DNA of 64,000 nucleotides, from positions 62,001 through 126,000 of the forward strand of contig JBGCGB010000002.1 of the NCBI GenBank assembly GCA_045110335.1, written 5' to 3'. Under the pieces are notes generated by a model. It was not told the DNA's origin. It saw nothing but the letters and a program-made list of their open reading frames with translations, and ran no database searches. Made by a program: the position numbers and the translations under genes. Shown here in pieces: positions 27,138-35,439 of the stretch (positions within the stretch are counted from its first letter, which is position 1; each line of letters starts with the position of its first letter). The DNA is from CALBPI01 sp045110335. Lineage in GTDB: Bacteria > Pseudomonadota > Gammaproteobacteria > Steroidobacterales > Woeseiaceae.

Positions 27138-28096
27138 CTGTTGCTGAATCGCCCCATTAGATCAACACTAATGCGAGCCCGCTCTGCCGGTGAGGCAGAA
27201 TCCTGATGATCCCGAAGCCATTCATCAATCAGCTCGAATCGCGGTTTCAATCCATGGCCGTTGGCAATCTGAATATTGAGACCGGGTCTCGCATTCATTT
27301 CCAGCATGAGCGGACCCAGTGTTTTGTCGATGACTAAATCTACGCCAAGATAACCTAACCCCGAAACCTCATAGCCCAAAGCAGAGATATCCAAAATGCG
27401 GTTCCAATGCGGAACAACATTCCCGGCGATCGGCGACAAGGTATCGGGGTGCTCTTCGATTCGCTCATTGCCCGAAGAGGCAAACAAAGTGACCCCGGTC
27501 GACAAATCAATACCCGCCCCTACCGCGCCTTGGTGCAAGTTCGCTTTGCCATCTGACTGGCGCGTGGGCAAGCGCACCATCGCCATCGCCGGATAACCTC
27601 GATACACAATAATCCGGATGTCGGGAACGCCCTGATAACTGATCGCATCAAAGACACTATCAAAGCGAACACGATACTCAATCAATGCAGCGTCAGGACC
27701 GCCCGTTAAACTGTACTGACCACCAACAATATTGGAAGCATGATGCAGTAAGGCAGACTCGAGAATCAGGTCACCGTTAATGCTCCGGTAACGATCACCG
27801 CGCCGTCCATCGATTACGATAATACCGTCGCCGCCACTACCGTTAGCGGGCTTAATCACGAAGCTTTCGCGGTCTGCCAGCAACTCAGGCAAGCGGCGAA
27901 CGTCGCCTTGCGTCGTTGCCACCGCAAAACACTCTGGAACCGCCATGCCGGCGTCTTCAGCCAGACGCTTGGTCAACACTTTGTCATCAACCCGGGGATA
28001 CAAATGACGCGAGTTCAGTTCCATGATGAAACGCGCATTGCGTTCGTTCAGGCCAAGCACGCCGGCCGCATCGAGACTGCGCCCCCAGATCGTCAC
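27134..28096 (-). CDS. RimK-like alpha-L-glutamate ligase-related ATP-grasp protein
   Basis: 320 aa ATP-grasp enzyme. The nucleotide-binding segment ESFVIKPANGSGGDGIIVI (glycine-rich loop) and the metal-binding C-terminal LGVDLVIDKTLGPLMLEMNARPGL are clear. It belongs to the family described as alpha-L-glutamate ligase-like, related to RimK, that is co-encoded with an inactive transglutaminase/7TM protein. Here it overlaps that gene by four bases (ATGA), supporting a joint function. The substrate is unknown; peptide-bond formation with an acidic amino acid is the family inference. The zinc-protease-like third partner often found with this pair is not in the window. Confidence 0.88.
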   Translation of the reverse strand: MTIWGRSLDAAGVLGLNERNARFIMELNSRHLYPRVDDKVLTKRLAEDAGMAVPECFAVATTQGDVRRLPELLADRESFVIKPANGSGGDGIIVIDGRRGDRYRSINGDLILESALLHHASNIVGGQYSLTGGPDAALIEYRVRFDSVFDAISYQGVPDIRIIVYRGYPAMAMVRLPTRQSDGKANLHQGAVGAGIDLSTGVTLFASSGNERIEEHPDTLSPIAGNVVPHWNRILDISALGYEVSGLGYLGVDLVIDKTLGPLMLEMNARPGLNIQIANGHGLKPRFELIDEWLRDHQDSASPAERARISVDLMGRFSNS

Positions 28097-29619
28097 GAAC
28101 GCTTACCAGAGAGCACTTTAAATCTTGGCAACTCGACCAGGCGATAGCCCGTGTAGCGCCCTGTTAACAGGACAAGTGCAAGTACAACCAGCAACAGCTC
28201 GGGGAAAGTAAAGAACAAATGCTCAAGAAGATCGAGCCCCATCACAAGATAGGCGAAACCAGCGACGACCAAGCTGCCAAAACCCGCTTTCATGGCGTCA
28301 GCTGCGCCCCGCTCCTCCCAAATCACCGACATCCGCTCGATCGTCATGGCGATAATAACCATCGGGAACAAAGCGACCGAAAGCCCGGTCTCCAAACCAA
28401 GCCGCTGCGCCACAATCGTGATCAACAGCATCAACAAGACGACAATGATCAGCACCGCTGTTAGTCGGGGCACCAAGAGCAATCGCAGGCGCTCCAATAA
28501 GAACCGGATCGCCAACCCCAAGCCCGTCAACAACGTGAACAGGAAAACGCCGGCTAGCAAATCGGTCTCTCGAAATGCCAATGCAATCAGTACAGGCATG
28601 AAGGTTCCAAAAGTCTGGATACCCACAAAGTTTCGGAGAATCACCATGACGAATGCGCCAATCGGAATCATCAACAGGACCGAGTAAACGGCTTGCGTTT
28701 GGATGGGCAAACTAAATAGCGAAAATTCAATAAAGTGAGAACCCAGTCGACTGGCTCTTTGCTCGGCAATGTCTAGGCTGTCGAGCAGGTTTCGGCGAAC
28801 CGCAAAATTTAGTTGCAGACCACTGCCGCCCTGGACATCTGCGAGCGATTCAAGCCCGCGCCACCAAACATAAAAATTCTTCGGCAAGCCACGTGATCCG
28901 CTTCGCGCATCATAGAAAATCCAGTTCACGCCATCATGAATTTCGAGATAAGAACGGATTGAAGCATTACGTTGCTCATCCGCCAGCAGAAGCCCTCGGA
29001 CAGCTCGCGCCGGCACACGCGCGAACGCTAATAACTCAATCAATCGAGCAACGCGCCGTGATGACGACTGCGCATCAGCAAACAACAGCGCAATATTCTC
29101 ATCGCTTCCCGATGTGTTCACTCTGCGAATAAGCTCTGAGACTAATGAGGCAGCATCAGCGGATTGTTCGCGGACTTGTGACATGAGCTCAATCGCCGCG
29201 GTGTTCTCGAGTTCACTTAGATTTGGCACATCCGGGAAAGGCGGTGTCGTATCGGTCTCTTCAATCGACGGATCACCGTAAACGACGACCCGGTAATACA
29301 AGCGCTGCTCGCCTTCAGCGCGCCGAATCGCCCATTGCGCCAGCCGGCCGCCATCTGCGTAGTCGATGTTGTAACCATAGCCACCCGACACACTGTTCTC
29401 GGACAGCGTTGCAAAACCTGGTGTTAATGCAGGCACACGTAACTTCGCCTTGATCGGGCCCGGTCGTGCGTCGAATTTAAGTGTCGCTTCAATCGTCCAG
29501 GCGGCGCGATCCGAGTCGTCTGTTAACGGCAAGCCCAAAACAGAGACTTTATAGGCAAAAATACCGAAGCCAAGCGCCGCACAGAGAAAGGCGAGTACCT
29601 GAACATATCTGATCGTCAT
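28093..29619 (-). CDS. Inactive transglutaminase fused to seven transmembrane helices
   Basis: 508 aa. One N-terminal membrane segment (VLAFLCAALGFGIFAYKVSV), then an about 210-residue periplasmic region of transglutaminase-like appearance (ARVPARAVRGLLLADE, LEIHDGVNWIFYDARSGSRG) in which the catalytic Cys is absent, then seven hydrophobic helices from about residue 300 (e.g. VYSVLLMIPIGAFVMVILRN, LLVPRLTAVLIIVVLLMLLI). This is the UUP1-type protein that pairs with the RimK-like ligase downstream. Biochemical role not established. It overlaps ubiH by four bases, so the module sits at the tail of a ygfB-pepP-ubiH transcript. Confidence 0.9.
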   Translation of the reverse strand: MTIRYVQVLAFLCAALGFGIFAYKVSVLGLPLTDDSDRAAWTIEATLKFDARPGPIKAKLRVPALTPGFATLSENSVSGGYGYNIDYADGGRLAQWAIRRAEGEQRLYYRVVVYGDPSIEETDTTPPFPDVPNLSELENTAAIELMSQVREQSADAASLVSELIRRVNTSGSDENIALLFADAQSSSRRVARLIELLAFARVPARAVRGLLLADEQRNASIRSYLEIHDGVNWIFYDARSGSRGLPKNFYVWWRGLESLADVQGGSGLQLNFAVRRNLLDSLDIAEQRASRLGSHFIEFSLFSLPIQTQAVYSVLLMIPIGAFVMVILRNFVGIQTFGTFMPVLIALAFRETDLLAGVFLFTLLTGLGLAIRFLLERLRLLLVPRLTAVLIIVVLLMLLITIVAQRLGLETGLSVALFPMVIIAMTIERMSVIWEERGAADAMKAGFGSLVVAGFAYLVMGLDLLEHLFFTFPELLLVVLALVLLTGRYTGYRLVELPRFKVLSGKRS

Positions 29620-30848
29620 GAAGCACCATCCCGAGCCGGTAACACACCTAATGCACGACCCATTGCATGGCCACCGGCCAGGCGCTTGATCAAGCCACTT
29701 CGTTCGAAAACCTGCATGCCGCGTCGCCGCAGGTCGGCAACGATGCCCGCGTCTCGAGCGAACAGGCGATTGATGAGGTCTAAACCATACAAGGTAGCGA
29801 GGTTATCCGCTTTGCGTCTTCGTCGATAGCGTCGAAGCCATGGTGCATCACCTAGATCGGCCTGGCGAGCGTCTCGGGCGATAGCGGCCAGTACGGCAAC
29901 ATCAGAGAAGCCCAAATTAGCGCCCTGCCCCGCCAACGGATGAATTGCATGTGATGCGTCACCGATCAACACCGTTCTGCAACCAACGGGATCATTCGCA
30001 TACTGACTCACCAATGGAAACGCCGCTGTAGATGTCACGGGTGTAAGCTCACCCAGCACATAGTCGCTCGCTTTCGAAACCGCTTCCGCGAACGCATTTT
30101 CCGGCATCGATTTCAGCTCGGCGGCATGCTGATGCGTTGTTGACCAGACCAGTGAAACCAGACCACCGGGTAATGGCAGTAACGCCAACGGACCATTCGG
30201 CAAGAAACGCTGCAGCGCACATCGCTCGTGATCCACATCCGGTTTCAGATGCGCAACAACAGCAGACTGATCGTGCGACCAGCCCGTGACCGGCATACCG
30301 GCCAATTTCCTAACGCTGCTATTTCGACCATCTGCACCGACCAACAATCGCGTGCTCACGTGTTGCCCGCTATCCAGCTTGACTGCAACACCGGACGCGC
30401 GGGCATCGGCACTATCCACGCTCGCCGAGACAACCTGAATCGCCGGATTCGCTGCCACTTGCGACCAAAGATTCCAGCGCAGCATGGCATTATCCGTGAT
30501 GACGCCCAATTGGCCTACACCCAGTGCTGCCGCATCGAAAAACACACCCTCACCACAGCTAACACCGGCATCCCAGACACGCATCGATGAAAAGGCCTGC
30601 CAATGCGTCTTCGGCATCGATGACCACACGCCCACATCGGACAACATCGCAATCGATGCTGGAGTGAGCGCTGAAACACGTAAGCCGCACAAATCATCCG
30701 TAGGCTGTTGCGGAAATGACGGGTCTACAATGAGTAAAGACAGCGTCGGGTCTGCAGCGCTGATGGAAGCGGCGGCCAACAATCCGACAGCACCGCTTCC
30801 CGCGATCACGACATCTATGTGCTCTGCAACGTGCGAGGAGTCCACCAT
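29616..30848 (-). CDS. ubiH: UbiH/UbiF-family FAD-dependent ubiquinone hydroxylase
   Basis: 410 aa from ATG 30848, whose first base overlaps the pepP stop; the frame is open 33 bases further but that start would lie inside pepP. FAD motifs: VVIAGSGAVGLLAAA, LLVGADGRNSSVRK and LIGDASHAIHPLAGQGANLGF, the last being characteristic of the UbiH/UbiF/UbiI hydroxylases that add ring oxygens in ubiquinone synthesis. Regiospecificity (C6 for UbiH) is inferred from the pepP-ubiH context, as in E. coli. The usual second hydroxylase gene (ubiI/visC) does not follow; instead the 7TM transglutaminase gene overlaps the stop. Confidence 0.9.
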   Translation of the reverse strand: MVDSSHVAEHIDVVIAGSGAVGLLAAASISAADPTLSLLIVDPSFPQQPTDDLCGLRVSALTPASIAMLSDVGVWSSMPKTHWQAFSSMRVWDAGVSCGEGVFFDAAALGVGQLGVITDNAMLRWNLWSQVAANPAIQVVSASVDSADARASGVAVKLDSGQHVSTRLLVGADGRNSSVRKLAGMPVTGWSHDQSAVVAHLKPDVDHERCALQRFLPNGPLALLPLPGGLVSLVWSTTHQHAAELKSMPENAFAEAVSKASDYVLGELTPVTSTAAFPLVSQYANDPVGCRTVLIGDASHAIHPLAGQGANLGFSDVAVLAAIARDARQADLGDAPWLRRYRRRRKADNLATLYGLDLINRLFARDAGIVADLRRRGMQVFERSGLIKRLAGGHAMGRALGVLPARDGAS

Positions 30849-32179
30849 TAAGCTGCCGCCCGACTGGCGCCCGCCATCCAACGTTCAATCTCGTCCGCAT
30901 CTTTTGGCAATCCCTTGCTGAGCACATCCGGGCCTTTTTTCGTCACCAGAACGTCGTCTTCAATCCGGATTCCAATGCCCTGCCAACGCGCATCAACAGC
31001 ACTGCCCACGGGAATATAAAGACCAGGTTCAACGGTGATCACCATACCTGACTCGAGCAGTCGCCACTCATCATCGACCTTGTAGTCACCGACATCGTGC
31101 ACGTCGATGCCAATCCAATGACCGGTCCGGTGCATGAAGAAAGGGCGATAAGCCTCGTTCCTAATGAGTGTTTTTAGTCCGCCTTGCAAGATACCCAAGC
31201 GCTTAAGCCCGGCTGTAATCGCATGACATGCAGCCTCATGGGGTTCATTCCAATGATTGCCAGCACGCGTCGCATCAATCGCCGCCAGCTGCGCCTCAAG
31301 CACAATGTCGTAAAGCAAACGTTGCGACTCACTGAAGGTGCCGTTGACGGGGAACGTCCGCGTCACATCAGACGCGTAATAGTCAATTTCGCAACCTGCA
31401 TCGACCAACACCAAATCACCATCCTGCAATGCTGCTGAGTTCTCTGTGTAGTGTAGAACGCAACCATTCCTGCCACCGCCAACAATGGGCGGATACGATG
31501 GTGCGCCATCATGCTTGCGAAACTCATGCAGGTATTCGGCTTCGAGTTCATATTCAGGCATACCCGGTACAACGGCACGCATCGCGCGTTTATGCGCCGA
31601 AACGGCAACCTTTGCGGCTTTGCGCATCAAGGCAACCTCGTGACGACTCTTATATAAGCGCATGTCATGGAGATAATGTTCAAGCGCGACGAACTCCGTC
31701 GGCGCGTCGACACCCATAATATTGCGGCCGCGCAAACCGCAAACCCATTCGGTGATGTGCGCATCGAACTCGGGATACCGGCCCATCGTGTAAAAGACAC
31801 GTTCTGCGCCTTCCATTAAGCCCGGTAAAATATCGCTCATATCATCAATCGGGAAAGCATCATCGGCACCGAATTCCGCACAAACCCCCTCGGTACCTGC
31901 GCGTTTCCCATCCCACAGCTCACGCTCGCGGTTGCGTTCACGACAAAAAATGACAAACTCACCGCGCTCACGCCCGGGCATCAGGACTGCTATAGATTCC
32001 GGCTCTGTAAAACCCGTTAGGTAGAAAAAATCACTGTCCTGACGAAAACGATACTCAACATCCCGACTGCGTGTGCGCACCGGGGACGCCGGTATGATCG
32101 CTATGCTGCGATCGCCCATCATTTTCATCAATTGCTTCCGACGGCGAGCAAACTCCGCCTGTGACGTCTTTGTCATCAA
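30848..32179 (-). CDS. pepP: Xaa-Pro aminopeptidase (aminopeptidase P)
   Basis: 443 aa. Cytoplasmic dimetal peptidase that removes N-terminal residues preceding proline. N-terminal creatinase-like domain (SIAIIPASPVRTRSRDVEYRFRQDSDFFYLTGF) followed by the pita-bread catalytic domain with metal ligands in VDAGCEIDYYASDVTRTFP (two Asp), HRTGHWIGIDVHDVG (His), TVEPGLYI (Glu) and GIRIEDDVLVT (Glu). Length equals E. coli PepP (441 aa). Located between the YgfB gene and ubiH, a conserved gammaproteobacterial order. Confidence 0.96.
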   Translation of the reverse strand: MMTKTSQAEFARRRKQLMKMMGDRSIAIIPASPVRTRSRDVEYRFRQDSDFFYLTGFTEPESIAVLMPGRERGEFVIFCRERNRERELWDGKRAGTEGVCAEFGADDAFPIDDMSDILPGLMEGAERVFYTMGRYPEFDAHITEWVCGLRGRNIMGVDAPTEFVALEHYLHDMRLYKSRHEVALMRKAAKVAVSAHKRAMRAVVPGMPEYELEAEYLHEFRKHDGAPSYPPIVGGGRNGCVLHYTENSAALQDGDLVLVDAGCEIDYYASDVTRTFPVNGTFSESQRLLYDIVLEAQLAAIDATRAGNHWNEPHEAACHAITAGLKRLGILQGGLKTLIRNEAYRPFFMHRTGHWIGIDVHDVGDYKVDDEWRLLESGMVITVEPGLYIPVGSAVDARWQGIGIRIEDDVLVTKKGPDVLSKGLPKDADEIERWMAGASRAAA

Positions 32180-32197
32180 AATCGACCTATCAAACTA

Positions 32198-32806
32198 TCA
32201 GTGAACTTGCTGGGGCTCGGAGGACTCTTGCGTCACTCGCATTGCATGGAGATTGTCGTATGCCAACTGACACGCCACGCGCAAAAACTCGACCAGTTCA
32301 GTATATGCCGTCTCCGCGCCTTCTGGGTCAGCCTGCAGATCTTCATCAGCAATCTCTGCCTGTGTGATTTCAGTGAGGTCGCGAATCAACTCCGAGAGTG
32401 GCTCTTGCTGAATTTGCTCGCGCGCAGCGGCGCCGCGCAATGCGGCACCTTCTCCGAGCCCGGATAGAAAACCGGTACTCCAATGCGCCAGCGCGTCAAC
32501 GCGGTCGCGAATATCGTCATCATCATCAGGCAGACACAACACCGGCAGACCTTCGCCCTGTTCTATAACGTCAAGCCGTTTGGCGGCTAACAGCCTCAGC
32601 GGCTCAGCCCGCTCGATACGCAGCGCATCGACCGTGTTGTCGTCTCCGGACAGAAGATCTTGTAGCCAAACCAGCATCGCGTCAGGCCCGAGCATCGCGG
32701 CAAGACCCGTTAGCCGACCATCCGCCTCCGAAGCGGTTACCTCGATATCTAACTGCGCCAGGAGCTGCTCTGTCAGCAGAAAATCGCTTCCGTATGTCTC
32801 AGCCAT
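32198..32806 (-). CDS. YgfB/UPF0149-family protein
   Basis: 202 aa, acidic. The family is recognised from the helical pattern with SEADGRLTGLAAM near the N-terminus and HWSTGFLSGLGEG in the middle, both typical of YgfB/YecA-type UPF0149 proteins; it lacks the C-terminal SEC-C zinc motif of YecA. YgfB of Pseudomonas has been linked to control of the beta-lactamase/AmpD pathway, but the ancestral role is unclear. It is upstream of pepP-ubiH by 18 bp, as in E. coli (ygfB-pepP-ubiH), and divergent from the coiled-coil gene and zapA. Confidence 0.9.
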   Translation of the reverse strand: MAETYGSDFLLTEQLLAQLDIEVTASEADGRLTGLAAMLGPDAMLVWLQDLLSGDDNTVDALRIERAEPLRLLAAKRLDVIEQGEGLPVLCLPDDDDDIRDRVDALAHWSTGFLSGLGEGAALRGAAAREQIQQEPLSELIRDLTEITQAEIADEDLQADPEGAETAYTELVEFLRVACQLAYDNLHAMRVTQESSEPQQVH

Positions 32807-32916
32807 ATGTGTCAGTCAATCCATCCCTATCAACGACGCATTGTAACACCGCCAGATTTGTCTGGCGGCAGCGGCAGCCCATTGACCGCTCAGCAAACGG
32901 GCTCTATATTGCAAGG

Positions 32917-33147
32917 GTGAGTGATTCAAATACACAATATTTCGACCAAGAGCTGCGACGTCTAGAAGAACGTATGAACGAAATCGTGCGCGTCTGCGAC
33001 CAACTCAAAGAAGAAAACCGCTCGCTAAAAACGCGTCAGGACACGCTGATCGCCGAGAGAGCCAGTCTTTTACAGAAGAATGAACTGGTTCGAGGCCGCG
33101 TTGAAGCGATGATCGGACGCCTGAAGGCAATGGAAAGCGCAAGCTAA
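32917..33147 (+). CDS. Small coiled-coil protein (TIGR02449/ZapB-like)
   Basis: 76 aa from GTG 32917; the frame opens upstream across the divergent promoter and part of the ygfB 5' end, where no family match is seen. The protein is almost entirely one heptad-rich helix (QELRRLEERMNEIVRVCDQL, then EENRSLKTRQDTLIAERASL). Small proteins of this type are regularly encoded immediately before zapA and are thought to be division-linked, ZapB-like coiled coils; function inferred from synteny. The ribosome-binding site (AAGG) is close to the start and weak. Confidence 0.82.
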   Translation: MSDSNTQYFDQELRRLEERMNEIVRVCDQLKEENRSLKTRQDTLIAERASLLQKNELVRGRVEAMIGRLKAMESAS

Positions 33148-33183
33148 CCCTGTTAACACGGGCAACTAAAAGGTGACTCAAGA

Positions 33184-33498
33184 ATGAGTGATGTATTCGC
33201 GCATGTGACCGTCAGGATTCTGGAAAAAGAGTATCAAGTTTCCTGTCCGGTAAACGAACGTACCGATCTCCTTGATGCCGCCGAATTGCTTAACAATCAA
33301 ATGGCAGAAATTCGCGACAGCGGAAAAGTAGTTGGTTTGGACCGCATCGCCGTGATGGCAGCACTTAACATGTCCAACGAACTACTCAAACTAAAGACCG
33401 CAGACGATGCTGTACGCTCCACGCTTAGTACACGCCTGAAAGCACTATCAGAACGCGCCGATACCGTATTGAATGATACGCAGCAACTGGAACTGTGA
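33184..33498 (+). CDS. zapA: Cell division protein ZapA
   Basis: 104 aa. N-terminal globular part with VTVRILEKEYQVSCPVNERTDLLDAAELLN and a C-terminal coiled coil, the ZapA fold. ZapA bundles FtsZ protofilaments and promotes Z-ring formation through its dimer coiled coil. The conserved RIAVMAALNMSNELL motif is present. An AAGGTG ribosome-binding site lies nine bases before the ATG. Followed by 6S RNA and 5-FCL, the standard zapA-ssrS-fau order. Confidence 0.96.
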   Translation: MSDVFAHVTVRILEKEYQVSCPVNERTDLLDAAELLNNQMAEIRDSGKVVGLDRIAVMAALNMSNELLKLKTADDAVRSTLSTRLKALSERADTVLNDTQQLEL

Positions 33499-33565
33499 CC
33501 AAACCCACATTTCTACCCGTTAATTGAACTGGCGTAATGGCCGCGTCTCGTGCCACACTAAGAAC

Positions 33566-33751
33566 GTGTCTCCTGCGATGTTCGATATCGTCCTGGAAAC
33601 CTTTCGACCCTAATTATTTAACTTCGGGGTCATGCCAAGAGGGTGAATGTGCGCATTACCGATTCGTCGGAAAGCCTTTTTTACTCCGGTGGACCCCACC
33701 TTTCTCTCAGGTTCGAGAGTAATGGCCGGTCACGGCATAGGCGGGAGACAC
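33566..33751 (+). ncRNA. ssrS: 6S RNA
   Basis: 186 nt between zapA and 5-formyltetrahydrofolate cyclo-ligase, exactly where 6S RNA lies in gammaproteobacteria. The ends form a closing stem: GTGTCTCC at 33566-33573 is perfectly complementary to GGAGACAC at 33744-33751. Internal landmarks match 6S: CGATGTTCG just inside the 5' stem, CGACCC...CGGGGTC in the central region, GGGTGAATGTGCGCATTACC, and GGAAAGCCTTTTTTA, similar to GAAGCCTTAAAA of E. coli. The length agrees with the E. coli RNA (about 184 nt). 6S RNA mimics an open promoter and sequesters the housekeeping sigma holoenzyme in stationary phase. Confidence 0.92.
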
Positions 33752-33775
33752 ACTCCCTCCGCCTCACACAGCACC

Positions 33776-34372
33776 ATGCTTTTAACTAAGCAAGCGGCCC
33801 GAAAGAACGGACTCGCCGCTCGCCGCCAATTAAGCCTCCGGGAAAGACACGCGCTTTCGCGCAGAATTTGCTGCAGGATCATTCGATTCATCCGGCTTAG
33901 AAATATTCAAACTATTAGCGCGTATGTCGCAATGCCCGATGAAGTCGATCTCTCATCACTCATCGCATGGTGTCTACAAAACGACAAAAACATTCTCGTA
34001 CCAAGCATTGGTAGCATGCACAAAATGGCTTTTAAACCGATCGAAAAAGGGACGCGTTGGCGCACAGCAAGCTATGGAATCAAAGAACCTTTTATCACCA
34101 AACGGTTCGCATCGAATACAAACTTCGGAAAGCCAATCGAATTGATTTGTGCGCCACTTAGCGCATTCGATGCGCATTTTAATCGTACCGGCATGGGTGG
34201 CGGCTTCTATGATCGCTTCATAAACAGCGCTTCATTCGGACCAAAATCACATTTCTTGGGTGTCGCTTTCACGTGCCAACAATCACCGATGTTTGCCACT
34301 GAGTCACATGACATCGCATTAGATAAAATCGTTACCGAAAAGTACATTTACCAACGTTCAAAAACACGCTAG
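33776..34372 (+). CDS. fau: 5-formyltetrahydrofolate cyclo-ligase
   Basis: 198 aa from ATG 33776. An upstream in-frame start exists but would run through the 6S RNA gene. Converts 5-formyl-THF to 5,10-methenyl-THF with ATP. The signature near the C-terminus, RTGMGGGFYDRFI, is the GxGxGFYD-type motif, and the N-terminus has the typical KNGLAARRQLSLRER helix. Base composition is somewhat more AT-rich than its neighbours, especially in the second half. Directly downstream of 6S RNA, with which it is commonly cotranscribed in E. coli. Confidence 0.95.
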   Translation: MLLTKQAARKNGLAARRQLSLRERHALSRRICCRIIRFIRLRNIQTISAYVAMPDEVDLSSLIAWCLQNDKNILVPSIGSMHKMAFKPIEKGTRWRTASYGIKEPFITKRFASNTNFGKPIELICAPLSAFDAHFNRTGMGGGFYDRFINSASFGPKSHFLGVAFTCQQSPMFATESHDIALDKIVTEKYIYQRSKTR

Positions 34373-34708
34373 CAAAGCGCAAGAATTAAACAACGACGCT
34401 AAACCCCTTTATTTATGCTGGTTGCAGCGTATGCACACCCTTAGAGCGGAGCATTAACAAAGCGATCGATCGCATGAGTTTGACTGACAAACGGCAATCA
34501 CCAAAACTCAAGTCTGCATGTTTAAGGTCGATAAAGTGCGGTCTATCTTTCAATAGATAACGTTCGATTTGGCAATGCGATTTTCACCAACAGGGTTTTA
34601 GTCTTGTTTTCCCGATAAACGACTACGTCACACTATCTTTGTACTTTGTGGAATTTTGCAATGTTATGTATATACTCGGCATCGGGTACCCGACACGGAG
34701 AAATAACT
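34373..34708. promoter_or_regulatory. AT-rich intergenic region ahead of the histone-like gene
   Basis: 336 bases with no open frame I can support. The stretch is more AT-rich than the surrounding genes. A possible promoter is TTGTAC (34639-34644) with TGTTAT 17 bases downstream (34662-34667), or TATACT at 34671-34676; neither is strong evidence. The gene that follows has a good GGAG ribosome-binding site. No terminator for the upstream gene is obvious. Confidence 0.4.
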
Positions 34709-35266
34709 ATGGCTACCAAGAAAGCTTCAAAGAAGAAAACTTCTACGAAGAAAAAAACCGCTGCTAAACGTAAGGCACCTGCCAAGCGTAAAGTCGCATC
34801 GAAAAAGAAAGTCGCTAAGAAGCGCGTTGTAAAGAAAAAAACGGCTAAGAAAAAAACAGCCAAGAAAAAGGTTGCTAAGAAAAAAGCAGCGAAGAAAAAA
34901 GTTGCCAAGAAAAAGGTAGCTAAGAAGAAAACAGCGAAGAAAAAAGTTGCCAAGAAAAAGAAAAAGGTAGCTAAGAAGAAAAAGGTTGCTAAGAAAAAAG
35001 TAGCCAAGAAGAAAGTCGCTAAGAAAAAGAAAAAGGTTGCCAAGAAAAAGAAGGTAGCCAAGAAGAAGAAAAAGGTCGCTAAGAAAAAGACCGCCAAGAA
35101 GAAAACAGCGAAGAAAAAAGTCGCTAAGAAAAAAGCTTCTCGGAAAAAAGTAGCCAAGAAGAAAACGGCTAAGAAGAAAACCGCTAAGAAAAAGACAGCG
35201 AAAAAGAAAGTCGCTAAGCGGAAGGTAGCTAAAAAGACCCGTCGTAAGGTCAGCAAGAAACGCTAG
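34709..35266 (+). CDS. Histone H1-like Lys/Ala-rich repeat protein
   Basis: 185 aa from ATG 34709, with GGAG nine bases upstream; an upstream ATG at 34646 would add 21 residues of different composition. The protein is almost only K, A, V, T and R, built from tandem AKKKV/AKKKT-type units (TAKKKVAKKK, VAKKKKKVAKKK) with a proline-containing N-terminal stretch (RKAPAKRKV) and an Arg-rich end (KKTRRKVSKKR). This is the composition of bacterial H1-like nucleoid proteins (AlgP/HctB/BpH1 class). It should be extremely basic, intrinsically disordered and DNA-compacting; direct evidence is the sequence only. The minus-strand open frame across it is a mirror artefact of the repeats. Confidence 0.9.
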   Translation: MATKKASKKKTSTKKKTAAKRKAPAKRKVASKKKVAKKRVVKKKTAKKKTAKKKVAKKKAAKKKVAKKKVAKKKTAKKKVAKKKKKVAKKKKVAKKKVAKKKVAKKKKKVAKKKKVAKKKKKVAKKKTAKKKTAKKKVAKKKASRKKVAKKKTAKKKTAKKKTAKKKVAKRKVAKKTRRKVSKKR

Positions 35267-35320
35267 TTTCTTGACTTAAGCCGGTCTGATCAGGCAATTG
35301 ATGAGATCGGTGCTATCTAG

Positions 35321-35350
35321 GCAATATGCCCGCGCAAGCGGGCATATTGC
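35321..35350 (+). terminator. 13-bp hairpin with GCAA tetraloop after histone-like gene
   Basis: GCAATATGCCCGC, loop GCAA, then the exact reverse complement GCGGGCATATTGC: a perfect 13-bp stem closed by a GNRA-type tetraloop, about 55 bases after the stop codon. It lacks a U-run on either strand, so it may be a Rho-dependent or mRNA-stabilising 3' structure rather than an intrinsic terminator. Confidence 0.6.
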
Positions 35351-35439
35351 ATTCTAAGTCCCAGAATTCGTGAGCTGGCGTCAAGAATTCTTTTCCTCCG
35401 ACTGATATATTGTTCGACAACAGACCATGGTTTACACAT

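Noticed and set aside
33537..33775. Plus-strand open frames between zapA and 5-FCL, including an upstream extension of 5-FCL
   Set aside because: The region is 6S RNA: its ends pair perfectly and it has 6S-type internal motifs, so the frames are chance.
34633..35256. Long minus-strand open frame rich in Phe/Leu/Ala (FLATFFF repeats)
   Set aside because: It is the mirror of the AAGAAA repeat tract of the histone-like gene, has no ribosome-binding site and no family resemblance.
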